A DNA stretch of 64,000 nt from Viscum album (Eukaryota > Streptophyta > Magnoliopsida > Santalales > Viscaceae). The first letter of the stretch is position 1; the number at the start of each line of letters is the position of its first letter. Below the pieces are notes generated by a model. It searched no databases and was not told where the DNA came from. It worked only from the letters and a program-made list of their open reading frames with translations. Of the stretch, positions 50,161 through 61,211 are shown piece after piece. The stretch covers positions 632,894,915 through 632,958,914 of the forward strand of contig OY728123.1 in NCBI GenBank assembly GCA_963277665.1, in the 5' to 3' direction. Both the position numbers and the translations under genes were made by a program.

Positions 50161-50169
50161 ATATTTATA
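50161..50169 (-). promoter_or_regulatory. candidate TATA box, copia 3' LTR
   Basis: On the minus strand it reads TATAAATAT, about 265 bases before the LTR 3' end, and is conserved at 58203-58211 in the other LTR. Confidence 0.5.
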
Positions 50170-50351
50170 ATCGGGTTTGAGGTTAATAGAGTTAAGAAAA
50201 TAAATAAACGCATTACGCGTTTTATTTATTTCATCAACTCTTATTGAAACCCCATGTCGAATTATTAATTCCTTGACATGCACCCACACTGATTATAATT
50301 AATATCATTTAATAAAAGAATATTATATCCTCAAAATCCCGACTGGAAAAC

Positions 50352-50437
50352 TACACGGCATGTAATAATTAATACACGACATGTACTTGTTTTCCATAAA
50401 ACTACACGACGTGTATATTTAATATACACGACATGTA
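50352..50437. repeat. four palindromic 13-mers in the copia 3' LTR
   Basis: Sites at 50352 (TACACGGCATGTA), 50373 (TACACGACATGTA), 50403 (TACACGACGTGTA) and 50425 (TACACGACATGTA) are spaced 21, 30 and 22 bases. The 5' LTR has the same four sites with the same spacing at 58395-58480. They lie upstream of the TATA candidate with respect to transcription, so they could be promoter elements. Confidence 0.9.
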
Positions 50438-51583
50438 CTTTTTTTCCATTTTTCTCCACCATATTTAGTAGACCTTTACTAATGGCTATTTATTCCTTAA
50501 ATAAATTTAACTTCATTACTCTCTAATAAATATATTATTTGTCGCCCAATATATTCTCTCAAATAATTAGTGTCGAAATAAATGCAATCTGGCATCCTTA
50601 AATAATTATTAAACCACAGTGGGGAATAATATTTATTTAACTTGTTAAATTAATATTTAAGTTAGATACATGGACACACTTAGTGTGTGACCCTCTAGGC
50701 CTCTTTCTCAGTGGCATTAGGCGGAGCCTGCCTAAAGTCCAAGGTTAGCATCTAGCAACATGCCAAGGCACCCATAGAGAAAGAAGTTAATTCCGAAATA
50801 AAGTGCCACCTCCTATAAATACTTACCATGTAATATAATCCCTTTGTCTCAATATCCCTAATCAAGCAGGTTGCATGCTAGTTCCATCAACCCATGTGCT
50901 TGATTATTCTTTCTTTGACTTCCTGGAATTGAACTCGCCCATACCTTACCATGGCAATGGATTTATTTAGGCTATATCAATTCCATCAAAGGGCCTGAGA
51001 TATCTACATCTATTATGGAACAGAAGGGACAAATCCTTTCTCACATTATCTATTAATGGAGTATTTCTCGTGATGCACCCAACGTATCCTACCTCACTAC
51101 GAACAGTGTGTCATCATAGTTTTCATCAATAAATCTAAGTGTGCGAGTTGTAATACCCATTAATAATAATCTTAAAGTCTAAGGACCAATACACACATTC
51201 TCAGATAGGAACATCCAATGACACTGTGAAATGTGGATTTCATACTGGCGGGTCTCGTTCTCATAATATTCTCCTAGATATTATCAAGGGTTCACACCAT
51301 GAGATGGTGCCTCAAAGATTTATGAGTCCTCACCCCTAATGACCTGCATTATTTGTGTCGCTCAAATAACATCATCCAACCATAGAACATATATTCAAGA
51401 ACAGTGTTATGGAACTTCCGGGTTCTCATCATAGTAGGGATCCGATATGACCCTTTAATGCAACAGATGTCCTTAGGACATTATCACATGCATTGTCACG
51501 CAAAAGAACAATCAAGATGTGATAAGACATTTATTAATGAATAAAGTAAAAAAGTAGTTAGTTCTAGGACACCAAATCCAACA

Positions 51584-51598
51584 GAATCCCACTTGGAC
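51584..51598 (-). other. polypurine tract of the copia element
   Basis: On the minus strand CCAAGTGGGATTC directly precedes the LTR start TGTTGGA, the usual copia arrangement. Confidence 0.75.
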
Positions 51599-52440
51599 TA
51601 CAACCAACTGCTTACAACCTTTAACCCACTATCTCTCACATGATATTCATGCTTCTGTTGAGATAAGCCTTTAGTAATGGGGTCCGCCACGTTTTCTTCC
51701 ATGGACAGTCTGCTCTCTGCAAATTCACCCCTTTGATAGAAATCCCTCAAGAGATGATACTTCCGGAGCATGTGCTTTGTCTGTTGATGTGACCTTGGTT
51801 CTTCTGCAAGAGCCACCACTCCAGTATTATCGCAATACAATGTATTGGGATCTTTACTACTAGGCACCACATCAAGATCCTGGACAATGTTTCAAATCTA
51901 GACAGCTTTCTTGGCTGCATCAGAAGCCGCTATATATTTGGACTCCGCTGTAGAATCGGCGACAACTAGCTACTTATAACTCTTCCAGCACACAACTCCT
52001 CCATTGAGACAGAAAAATTATCCAGATTGCGACTTTAGATCATTCTGATCTATCAAAAAACCAGCATCAACATACCCTCTGATGACAAGCTCCTCATCTA
52101 CTCCATACACTAGGAACATATCCTTAGTTCTTCTTAGATACTTAAGGATAGTCTTAAGAGCAGTCCAATGCTGTTCCCCTAGATCTTCTTGATATATTCC
52201 TACCATGCTCTGTGCAGAGGCAACATCAAGCCTGGTACATAACATGGCACACATGATGGATCCTATATCCAAGGCATATGGGTTTCTGATCATCCTATCA
52301 TTCTCTTGTTGCATTTCACGACATATTTTGTTAGAATGATTTAAGCCATGTGACATTGGAACCAATCGTCTCTTGGATTGTTCCATACTAAATCTCTTTA
52401 GTATCTGGTCAGTGTATGTACCCAGACTTAGTCCAAGAAG
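51598..52440 (-). pseudogene. pol: RNase H domain and polyprotein C-terminus (copia)
   Basis: The segment 52018-52386 reads PMSHGLNHSNKICREMQQEN, then YALDIGSIMCAMLCTRLDVA and LKTILKYLRRTKDMFLVYG, the standard linker. The segment 51598-51870 reads PNTLYCDNTGVVALAEEPRS, RKYHLLRDFYQRG, ENVADPITKGLSQQKHEYH, the end of the domain, with the D of YCDN kept. Between them, AESKYIAASDAAKKAV is followed by stops where tryptophan and arginine are expected. The open frame stops at 51598, next to the PPT. Confidence 0.9.
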
Positions 52441-53118
52441 CCTCTTGGATCTATCAAGAATGATCTTGATCCCTAGAATTTAGGCTGCTTCACCAAAATA
52501 TTTCTTGGAGAAGCACATGTTAATCCATTCTTTAACTTAATGTAAGGCGGGTACGTCATTTCCAATAAGCAATATATCATCGACATATACCACTAGGATG
52601 ACGACCCCATTCCCATTAAACTGTTTATAAACACATGGCTTGCATTCATTTCTAATGAACCCATATTCCTTAATGGCTTCATCAAATCGAATGTTCCGTG
52701 ACCTGGATGCTTCCTTTAATCCATAAATGGATTTTTGCAACTTGAAAACCTGTATGGCTTCACCTGGTGTCACAAACCCATCTGGTTGTGTCTTATAGAC
52801 ATCTTCCTGAAGGTTCCCATTAAGGAATGTTATTTTGACATCCATCTGCCAAATCACGTAGTCATGGTAAGCTGCTATGGAAAGTATGATTCTTATGGAT
52901 TTAAACATGGCAACTGGCGAGAAGGTTTCATCATAGTCAATTCCTTGACGCTGTCTAAATACTTTTTCCACTAGCCTTGATTTATAGGTTCTAACTTGAC
53001 CTTCCTTGTCCAACTTTCTCTTGAATACCCATTTGCATCCAATAGGCTTTACATCAACAGGCTCATCGATGAGAAAACAGACTTGGATCTGATACATGGA
53101 ATCCATCTCAGAATTCAT
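52441..53118 (-). pseudogene. pol: reverse transcriptase domain (copia), largely intact
   Basis: An uninterrupted 193-codon stretch at 52537-53118 contains PIGCKWVFKRKLDKEGQV, DYDETFSPVAMFKSIRIILS, IWQMDVKITFLNGNL, LQKSIYGLKEASRSRNIRFD and the catalytic YVDDILLIGND (YVDD codons at 52576-52587). The aspartate of QMDVK is also kept, so the catalytic triad is present. The next part has a stop at GEAA-ILGIKI near 52484 and continues LLGLSLGTYTDQ-LKRFSM. The enzyme part could fold, but it cannot be expressed from an intact polyprotein. Confidence 0.92.
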
Positions 53119-53516
53119 ATCTTCTAGCCATCTTGCAGCTTCTGATATTTATACTACTTCCCTGTAGGAGATAGGTTCATCATTGTCCAACAATAATTAT
53201 TCACCATCCTCGGTGACTAGGAAACCAAATATCTCTGGTTCCCTTACCTCTCTTGAGCACCTATGTAGTATTTGTGTTTCTAGAACCTCTTCCATGGGGA
53301 CCAGTGGAACTTGTTCCTGTACCAAATATTGTGTATCTTGAGCAACAACTTCGTCGAAGTCAATCATTATCCCAATATCCTTCTTGAGGATGTGCTCCCT
53401 CTTAAGGAAGACGACTTGTCTAGAGATAGTTACTTTCTTGTCTTGAGGGTTATATAGGTAATATTATTTCGTTTCCTTAGGAAATCCTATAAAGATACAC
53501 ATTGTACCCTGGGGTG
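53119..53516 (-). pseudogene. pol: integrase-RT linker (copia)
   Basis: This is the variable, serine- and glutamate-rich polyprotein stretch between integrase and RT, interrupted by stops. No domain is expected or seen. It keeps the collinear spacing of a normal polyprotein. Confidence 0.6.
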
Positions 53517-54293
53517 CTAGTTTGTTTCCTGAGAAGGCCGTAACAAATGCCTCGCATCCCCATACACATGTATGGGACAAAATGGTTTTCTTTCCATTCC
53601 ATAACATAGAGAGGGAATTCCATTTGCTGCCTTAGTTGGTACTCGGTTTAATGTGTATGGTGCAGTTTGTAATGCATATCCCCAAAAAGATAATGGATGA
53701 TCCGCATGAATCATCATCGACCTCACCATGTCCAACAGGGTTTGGTTCCTCCATTCACTAACACCATTCCACTGTGGTGTATAAGGAGGAGTGAGATGGG
53801 ACATAATCCTAGACTCCCGCAAAAGATCGATGAACTCTTGGTTCAGATATTCTCCACCTCGATCCATTTGAAGCTTCTTGATCTTCTTACCAAGTTGAGT
53901 CTCTACTTCATTCATTAATTACCTAAATTCCTCTAAGGATTCTAACTTATACCTCATTAAGTATTCAAATCTGTATCTACTCAAATCATTAGTAAAAGTA
54001 ATGAAGTAAGAATATCCACCCCTAGCATCTACTGGAAATGGTCCACATACATCCGTGTGTACCAATCCTAGAAGCTCTGTGGCCCTTTCACCCTATCAAC
54101 CAAAAGGGAGCTTGGTTATTTTACGTTGTAAAGAAGCGTGACATCTATCAATTTGTTTTAGCTCAGTAGAGTCTAAATAGCCATCTTGACAAAGATTTTT
54201 CAAGCGCTTCTCGTTTACATGACCAAGGCGGTGATGCCACAACTGGGTGATGTATGAGTCATGTGAGTTTGTTTCATTATCGATTTCCAACAC
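53517..54293 (-). pseudogene. pol: integrase (copia)
   Basis: Pre-integrase and zinc finger: LWHHRLGHVNEKRLKNLC at 54190-54260; the following cysteine pair has become C-HAS, losing one zinc ligand. The core reads HTDVCGPFPVDARGGYSYFI near 54010-54070, then LQMDRGGEYL and SHLTPPYTPQWNGVSEWRN in the open stretch 53517-53915. The three catalytic acids D, D, E are all present. A stop lies near 53915-53925. The plus-strand frame 53697-53918 is a shadow. Confidence 0.9.
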
Positions 54294-54700
54294 TTGGTTT
54301 TAGTAATTTAATACATACAAACCATTATTCAAATGTGCCATACCATAACATACATAGTTCTTATAAAAGATACAATCCTTATTTACAAACTTGAAAATAA
54401 ATCCATCCATATCCAAACAAGATATAGAAATTATGTTCTTGGTAACACTAGGCACATAATAATAGTTACGTAAAACCAAATTCATCCCAGTCGGCAATGA
54501 GAGGTGGTAATCGCCAATAGCCAATGCAGCCATCCTTGCGCTATTGGCAGATCGAAGATCCACCTCTCTTCTAGAAATCTTTATAAATCTACTTGGTTCC
54601 AACATTTGAATACAGATGTGAGCCCAAAAGCTGTATCTAATACCCAATGTGTAGAAATAGAATGATCACACTCGATAATGAATGCACCTTTAGAATCCCC
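54294..54700 (-). pseudogene. pol: aspartic protease (copia)
   Basis: Upstream, HWVLDTA near 54625-54650 replaces the family's WVLDTG, so the active-site glycycine position is altered (G to A). A frameshift then joins AHICIQML to the open frame 54300-54647, with EVDLRSANSARMAALAIGDY, NYYYVPSVTKNIISISCLD and DGFIFKF, all standard copia protease-flank blocks. Confidence 0.85.
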
Positions 54701-55450
54701 ACGCTCTTGGGTACAGTTCCTCATCCAGTATCCCAGCTTGCCACATGCAAAACACACTGCCTCCCGTTCCTTGCCCTGCCTCTACATCTTCGCCTTTTTA
54801 GAGGGACGGTGCTCGGGGGCTTCAGACCGTTTATAAGTCTTTAACCCCTTTTCCTTGTCCTTCCTTTTCTTGTTCACCATAAGGACCGTGGGTTTGTCAC
54901 ACCCCATGTCCTTATCTACCTGGCAAATCAAGGTAAGATGCTCTGATAGACTCTTCTCATTTCCACTCATATTATATTTGATAATGAAGCTAGAGAAGGT
55001 CTTTGGCAGTGATGATAGGATGAGATCTATACAGAACTCATCTGGGAATTTAATCCCTATGATGTCTAGGTGTTCAACATAGCCAATAAGTTTGACTACA
55101 TGAGGCCCAGTTGGCGCAGAATCTCCAAGCTTAGTAGTAAACAAAGATTTGTAGATCTCATACCTCTCCTGTCTCGCCTTCTCATGGTAGAGATCATTAA
55201 GGTGAGACATATTGCTATACGCGTCCAAGTTTTCATGTTTCATCAAGAGATCATTGGACATGGCCGATAGAATGAAACACTGGATATTTGTGGCATCATC
55301 CATGTGTTTCATATAGATAGATAATTCCTCATCACTGGCCTCTTTCCTAGGTGCAACTGGAATAGGCTCTTCCAGCACATACAATTTCCTTTCGTGGAGA
55401 AGGGTGATGTGTAAACACCTCTGCCACTCTTGGAAATTGCTTCCAGTGAG
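54701..55450 (-). pseudogene. gag: gag (copia)
   Basis: The 200-codon open stretch 54782-55384 holds the copia gag (UBN2-type) domain: ATNIQCFILSAMSNDLLM, KARQERYEIYKSLFTTKLGD, PHVVKLIGYVEHLDIIGI, DLILSSLPKTFSSFIIKYNM. It extends upstream to LLTGSNFQEWQRCLHITLLH near 55380-55450, where a stop blocks the frame. The zinc knuckle near 54715-54760 reads CFACGKLGYWMRNC, a CCHC motif whose histidine is tyrosine. The frame shifts between 54782 and the knuckle. The plus-strand frames at 54855-55270 are shadows. Confidence 0.88.
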
Positions 55451-57937
55451 AAGGTTTTACTTCTTGAGTATGGTTCGAAATAATATGTTTCAAGTAATTT
55501 TCTTGTTGTTTCTACAAATTAGGATGAGAAAAGGTTTATTACTTTATTAAAAAACTGAGAAAAATAAATAAATAAATACTTATTCATCTCCCACTATTTT
55601 ATCAAAATCCAATAGCCCTCACCATTGACTTCATAATATTCTGTTTCCTGAGTATTCTAGTGGAAAGGATCCATATTTCCCTTCCCATTACCCTAAATAG
55701 GGTTGGTCAAGCAACTTCAAGGGTTTTAGGTAGGCATTCCAAATGCCAACGACATTAACTCGCAGCTCCTTGATCTGCTGAGTGGACTCCCCAATTTTGA
55801 AATCCTTATATTGTGGATTTCCTCAACCTTTGCCTCTTGGTCACACCAAGTCCTACTGTGGCAGTCAACCCTTGATGTGAACCAAGTCAAGTCAACCCAA
55901 AACCTTGAATTAGAATTCCCCGATAATTGAAAACACCCCAACTAGGGTGGTCAAGCACTCGGAACTATGGTTCGATGGTAACCAACATTATGGAAGGATA
56001 TACCGACTTAATATTTCTTTTGAGGGATTTTATCCTTATACAAAAATTTCCATTTTATTATCTTTGATTACATGCTTGTTAATATTAAGTGGGATATACT
56101 TAAGTGATTAACCATGTCTAAGATAATGTTTATGTATAAGACGATTTTTATTTTAGTTCCATATTGCATGCTTGTTTAATTAATTAATTGTGTGATCGTG
56201 ACAACACACCCTTAATAAATAATCCATGCAATTGATAGAAATAAAATAAATGTATGATCATGAGCTTTTCTATTGGTTAGTTTATCTAGCGGTTGATAAA
56301 CTAACGCCAGACCTAGGGAGAAACACCTTAAACCTTTCGGGTTTGTGTTTACTACTTTCCACCTGTCCACCTTTGTATCTCCTTGGATTGGTTTCACCTT
56401 GGCTCCGGATTTGAGCTGCCTCCACTAGCCTGGGGGATCTATCCATTACAAATGAATTTATCTCACACGTAGGTGAGGGGTAAAGGGGTTTTTACTTAAA
56501 AGAATCCTTGGGCGTGCAAACCCTACATATTAATGAGGAGATGTCTCAGAGGCCAACAAATTTAATTAAAATAAATAAATTAAAATAAACCATTCACATA
56601 CAAAGGTCTCGGTCTAACTCATGATCATTCATACATGCAATGATATTTATGCATAAATAAAACTAGCATTCAATTCTTTAATCATTCTTATTTAAGACAA
56701 ATCACGCTCGAATCAATTAATTATCTTTAATTAATCAATCATTTTATCTTAAACCCTTTTTAACATGCTTTTGATTCTCATCCATCGTAATTTTTAACAA
56801 ATAAATTCATTTAAAATTATCCGTGTATGTAAATTGTACCTTGGAGGCAACCCGGTGAATTCCCGTTCATTACACGGATGTTAAATTAAACACATATATA
56901 TAAAACACCTATTACGTGTTGTGCCTCAGCTTTATGCCTGCACCATGGTACACGTCTCAAGGGTTTGTTTAATATAATAATAAATTTTAATAAATATACA
57001 AAATTTGGGTGAGTACACGGTGTGTAGTTCTGACTACACGGCGTGTACTTTTCTTCACCGTCCATCCGAAGTACACGCCCGGGGACATGGTGTGTTAATG
57101 TACTTCGGAAATTTTCAGAGTACACGGCGTGTACAGGGGGAAACACGCCATGTAGTTTCTGCATTACATGGTTTCTAAATTGGAAGGCCGTGTATGAGGT
57201 CCACGGTCGAACCCTAACCCGAATGGACTACATGTTTTGTTCTATTGGACCACACGTCATGTAATTCGGAAACCATGTGCCACCTGTTCCTAGTCAACAC
57301 ACGGTGTCATAAATGACTTAGATATTATCAATACACGACCTGATTTGGAAGACCAGTCCGATACATGAACCTAGACTACACAGTGTGTACTTCCGAATAC
57401 ACACCGTGTATTCTAGTGTTGTACGGCCAGAAACATTTGGCTCCTCCGGAGAAGTTCCTCTATTTTATTTTAATCAAAATTTAAAGAAAAATTCGTTTCT
57501 ATGAGGTGAATGAGAAACGAGGGAGGATGAACAGATCTCAAGATTCATATTTAAAGAATGATTAAACATGAATTAAAACAACTAAATTATTAATGGCATA
57601 AAATGTCAAAGAAAAAGAAAATAATTATAATCAACGATATGACCGCTCTAATTAAACTTGTTGGTTCCGGGCGCAGTAGAAGCGCATTGGTGGGTCAGCC
57701 CAACTTTAATTTTAGCGTTAAACAATGTTCAATCCGAGATCCGTCATGATATAAAACGCTGGATCTTCAGAATGGAACGAATAATGAAAAAGAGAAGAAG
57801 AGTCTCAGAACCACTGAGATAGGATCATCATGTGTTGGTTATAATTAATTTAATTAATTCACACAAATTAAATCTGTGGAATTATTTCTTCGTCGATGTC
57901 TCCGGTCATGATGTTGTGATCCGTCGTTGCATGGTAG
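55451..57937 (-). other. unusually long copia 5' leader
   Basis: About 2.5 kb separates the 5' LTR from gag, much longer than the usual short copia leader. No retrotransposon protein is visible. Small open frames (55726-55941, 56212-56397, 56886-57164, 57043-57264) have no domain. The part 57010-57420 carries the palindrome array. A recognisable primer binding site next to 57937 was not found: the bases CTTGGATTCTACCATGC occur there but do not fit the common initiator-Met site. Confidence 0.7.
57014..57410. repeat. palindrome pairs in the copia leader
   Basis: 13-mers at 57014 (TACACGGTGTGTA) and 57035 (TACACGGCGTGTA), 57121 (TACACGGCGTGTA) and 57142 (AACACGCCATGTA), and 57377 (TACACAGTGTGTA) and 57398 (TACACACCGTGTA) form three pairs, each exactly 21 bases apart. 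Further degenerate half-sites lie between them (for example near 57071, 57240 and 57340). Confidence 0.9.
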
Positions 57938-58202
57938 AATCCAAGTATAGGATTCCTCTAGCAGTAATCCACACATGCTCCACGTATCTCTGGATGTCGC
58001 CGAAGGGATCTCCGAGTGCTAGCACGGAAGAACCTTCACTTGCGATGTCCGCCTTCGACCACTTAGATCCGGTGGAGGAGCACACTCTCATAACTTGAGT
58101 GAGTTCTTGGTGGAAAAGGTAATTCTCTCTTGGCTTGAGAGTATTTCCAAATCCGTTGCGCACAACAATGGCTCTTGTGGAAAAAGTGTTGGGGTTGTGA
58201 GG

Positions 58203-58211
58203 ATATTTATA
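58203..58211 (-). promoter_or_regulatory. candidate TATA box, copia 5' LTR
   Basis: TATAAATAT on the minus strand, about 265 bases before the LTR 3' end, identical to the site in the other LTR. Confidence 0.5.
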
Positions 58212-58394
58212 ATCGAGTTTGAGGTTAATAGAGTTATGAAAATAAATAAACGCATTATGTATTTTATTTATTTCATTAACTCTTATTGAAACCACATGTT
58301 GAATTATTAATTCCTTGACATGTGCCCACACTGATTATAATTAATATCATTTAATAAAGAAATATTATGTCCTCAAAAATCCCGACTGGAAAAC

Positions 58395-58480
58395 TACACG
58401 GCGTGTAATAATTAATACACGTTGTGTACCTGTTTTCCATAAAACTACACAACGTGTATATTTACTTTACAAGGCATGTA
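58395..58480. repeat. four palindromic 13-mers in the copia 5' LTR
   Basis: Sites at 58395, 58416, 58446 and 58468 have spacings of 21, 30 and 22 bases, identical to the 3' LTR. Several single-base differences between the paired sites of the two LTRs leave most of the symmetry in place. Confidence 0.9.
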
Positions 58481-59625
58481 ATTTTATTTTCCATTTTTCT
58501 CCACCATATTTATTAGACTCTGTGTAATGGCTATTTATTTCATAAATTAATGTAACTACATTACTCTCTAATAAATATATTATTTCTCCCACAATATATT
58601 CTCTCGAATAACTAGTGTCGAAATAACTGCAATCATGCATCCTTAAATAATTATTAAACCACAGTTGGGAATAATATTTATTTAAATTTTTTAATTAATA
58701 TTTAACTAAGATACATGGACACACTTAGTGTGTGACACTCTAAGCCTCTTTCTCAGTGGAATTAGGTGGAGCCTGCCTAGATTCCAATGATAACGTCTAT
58801 CAACACGCCAAGGAACCCATAAATAAAGAAGTTAACGCAGTAATGACATGTCACCTCCTACGAATGCTTACCGTGTAAGATATTCCTTTGTCTCAATATC
58901 TCTAATCTAGCAGGTTGTATGCTAGTGCCATCAACCCATGTGCTCGATTATTATTTCTTTGACTTCCCGAAATTGAACTCGCCCATACCTTACCATGGCA
59001 GTGGATTTATTTAGGCTATATCAATTCCATCAAAGGGCTTGAGATATCTACTTCCGTTATGGAATAGAAGGGACAAATCCTTTCTCACATTATCTATTAA
59101 TGTAGTATTACTCGTGACGCACCCAACGTATCCTACCTCTCTGTGTACAGTGTGTCTTCACAGTTTATGTCAATACATCTATGTGTGCAAGTTGTAACTA
59201 CAATTAATAATAATCTTAAAGTCTAAGGACCAATACACACATTCACATATAGGAACATCCAATGACACTATGAAATGTGGATTTCCTACTGGTGGGTCTC
59301 ATTCTAATAATATCCTCCTGGATATTATCAAGGTCGCACACCATGAGAATGTGCCTCAAAGTTTTATGAGTCCTCACCCCTAATGACCTGCCTTATTTTT
59401 GTCCCCCAAATATCATCATCCAGACATAGAACATATATTCAAGAACAGTGTTATGGCACTTTCGGGTACTCATCATAGTAGGGATCCACTATGACCCTTT
59501 AATGCAACAGCTGTCCTTAGGACATTATCACATGCATTGTCACGCAGAAGAACAATCAAGATGTGATAAGACATTTATTAAGGAATAAAGTACAATGTAG
59601 TTGTTCTAGGCCACCAACTCCAACA

Positions 59626-60465
59626 ACGACATGACGTGTAACCCCAGTATATGGAGCGTAGTTCCCATGAGTTTTCTTCCTAGAACTAGAATAGATAAAC
59701 AGTGTGTATGACTAGACTACATGCCTTGTATATATAAATTCTAGTCAAGAATAACCTTTTAATTTTATTGATTCCCCCTGATTTACCATAAAACAAATAG
59801 ATCAACCTATAATGGATTGATAGTAATTGGAAATGGTCTCTAAAACTTTAAAACAATGAAAAAGGATGGTTATATGGTCCAAAAATTAAAACCATCTATC
59901 TAGAGGCTGATACATCAAATATTAGGGTGCAGAACAATGCCTAAATCGTATTGATCCTCAATCTAATTACAATTATCACCACCAAATGATATTGGCAAAA
60001 CCGTGTGGATTTGATTTTGCTTGTTTTTCATCTATCCACAAAGGGAGGACAAGAGAGGTTTCTCATCTATGAGTTGTGTGACCAACATGTGGGAGAGGGG
60101 AGGGATTAAATTATATTTTGATTAAATCTTCATTTTCTTAAGTAATCCACCACACAATTCCTTGCCAACTCACCTTCAACCAAAAATCCCAGCACAAACA
60201 ACTTTAGGACCCTCTTATGTAAATCACAACGTTCTGAACTCAACCATGAAATCAAATATTTGATCTAATGATCCTCTCAGGATTTATTCAAGTTTCAAGA
60301 GACACTACACCAATGTAACAAAATATATTTAATATTTTTAGAATCACCACACGAAGGCTCTATGAGTACTGGATTCTCAATCCAACTCATCACCTTGATA
60401 TTGAAATATTATCCAAAATATTCTATTGTCTTATAGGTTATACCCAAGTCACTACATCCATGTTT
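59626..60465 (+). mobile_element. repeat unit X, partial copy C
   Basis: It begins directly at the copia LTR edge with sequence equal to 9733 in copy A and 15967 in copy B (ACATGACGTGTAA). It follows them to about 10560: 'gatcaacctataa' near 59811, 'aaaactttaaaacaatgaaaaa' near 59841, 'accatga-atc' near 60243. Palindrome pairs lie at 59628/59648 and 59696/59718. It stops at 60465, where Tekay LTR sequence resumes, so this end may be the true end of the X array. Confidence 0.6.
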
Positions 60466-61211
60466 AATGCTATTGTGAAATTATGAAATGTATATGAAAC
60501 CTGTTTCCATTTCCAATGTAATGATATGATGAATTCAAGAATATTTAATGGTTTTGTGTCCCATATATTTATGATTTTCATTATGTGATTGGTGGGCCTA
60601 AAATATTTTATCCCTCTAAATCATGGTGGAATGATAGATATCTCTGAAAGAATAATGATTTGAATGGGTAGTGAGACGGGTTTAGTAAAGGATTCTGTCC
60701 ACCATGATAATATTAAGATTGAACAATGACTATGTAAATGAAGGAATGGAGAGTGAAACCAATTTACTATGGTTCATTAACAATGATTATTTACTAAGGA
60801 TGCTATTTTATATGCTTAAGTGTATGCAAATAATATTTTTCATATGATTTTTTTTGTTATTTTGGACACTAATTTATTATCTATGATTCCAAACTTTTGT
60901 GTATTATGTATTTTGATATAAAATAATTTATTAAATGATTCATGACTAAAGAATTTTTATTTATTTTATAGGAATTTTTGAAGTTATAATCATGTTTTTA
61001 TACCGTTATAAATATTTAGATTTTGATAATGTATTGTAATATAACATATTTAACCATATTAAGCATCTAATCTCACCCTTTCTTATGCTTATTTATTCAA
61101 TATGGCATGAGAGAGATAGTAGGTATGAAATGAATATTAAATGTACAATGAGAGTAAAACCTTATGGGATATGTTGAAGATATTTTATAAAATTATTTTT
61201 TTGATATATCT
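60466..61211 (+). mobile_element. 3' part of the interrupted Tekay-type LTR
   Basis: 'tatgaaacctgttt' near 60495 matches 19226 and 27953. 'gattggtgggcc...ccctctaa' near 60585-60625 matches 28157-28190. 'agtaaaggattctgtcc' near 60690 matches 28365 and the window start. 'aaccttatggg-tat' near 61160 matches 478. This is the piece missing after 8935, apart from about 0.6-1 kb that is not found on either side. Confidence 0.55.

Larger units (their letters stand above)
49897..51583 (-). mobile_element. 3' LTR of the copia element
   Basis: On the minus strand it starts TGTTGGATTTGG at 51583 and ends near 49897. It is collinear with 57938-59625. A TATA-like site at 50161-50169 and the palindrome cluster at 50352-50437 are shared by both LTRs. 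The open frames 49959-50213 and 50083-50289 have counterparts in the other LTR only as non-coding sequence. Confidence 0.9.
49897..59625 (-). mobile_element. Ty1/copia retrotransposon, youngest element of the nest, inactive
   Basis: Minus-strand order: 5' LTR 57938-59625, a 2.5-kb leader, gag, PR, IN, RT, RNase H, PPT, 3' LTR 49897-51583. The LTRs are nearly equal in length (about 1,687 and 1,688 bases) and clearly similar, roughly 85-90% by eye over sampled stretches. The domain order with integrase before RT is diagnostic of Ty1/copia. Stops and small frameshifts inactivate the polyprotein. The flanks are Tat LTR on the left and unit X on the right, with no convincing 5-base duplication. 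Confidence 0.9.
57938..59625 (-). mobile_element. 5' LTR of the copia element
   Basis: It is collinear with 49897-51583, and both outer ends are fixed by loss of similarity (AATCCAAG on one side, TCCAACA on the other). On the minus strand it opens TGTTGGAG. The TATA candidate is at 58203-58211 and the palindrome set at 58395-58480. The minus frame 57906-58331 runs across the LTR edge and is not a gene. Confidence 0.9.

Noticed and set aside
50352..50437. CRISPR-like array of short palindromic repeats
   Set aside because: The repeats are 13 bases, variable, with 8-17 base gaps inside a plant retrotransposon LTR. There are no cas genes and no constant repeat.
57906..58331. 141-codon minus-strand frame, similar to frames at 49959-50289
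   Set aside because: It crosses the copia 5' LTR edge, and the counterpart in the other LTR is split. There is no domain.
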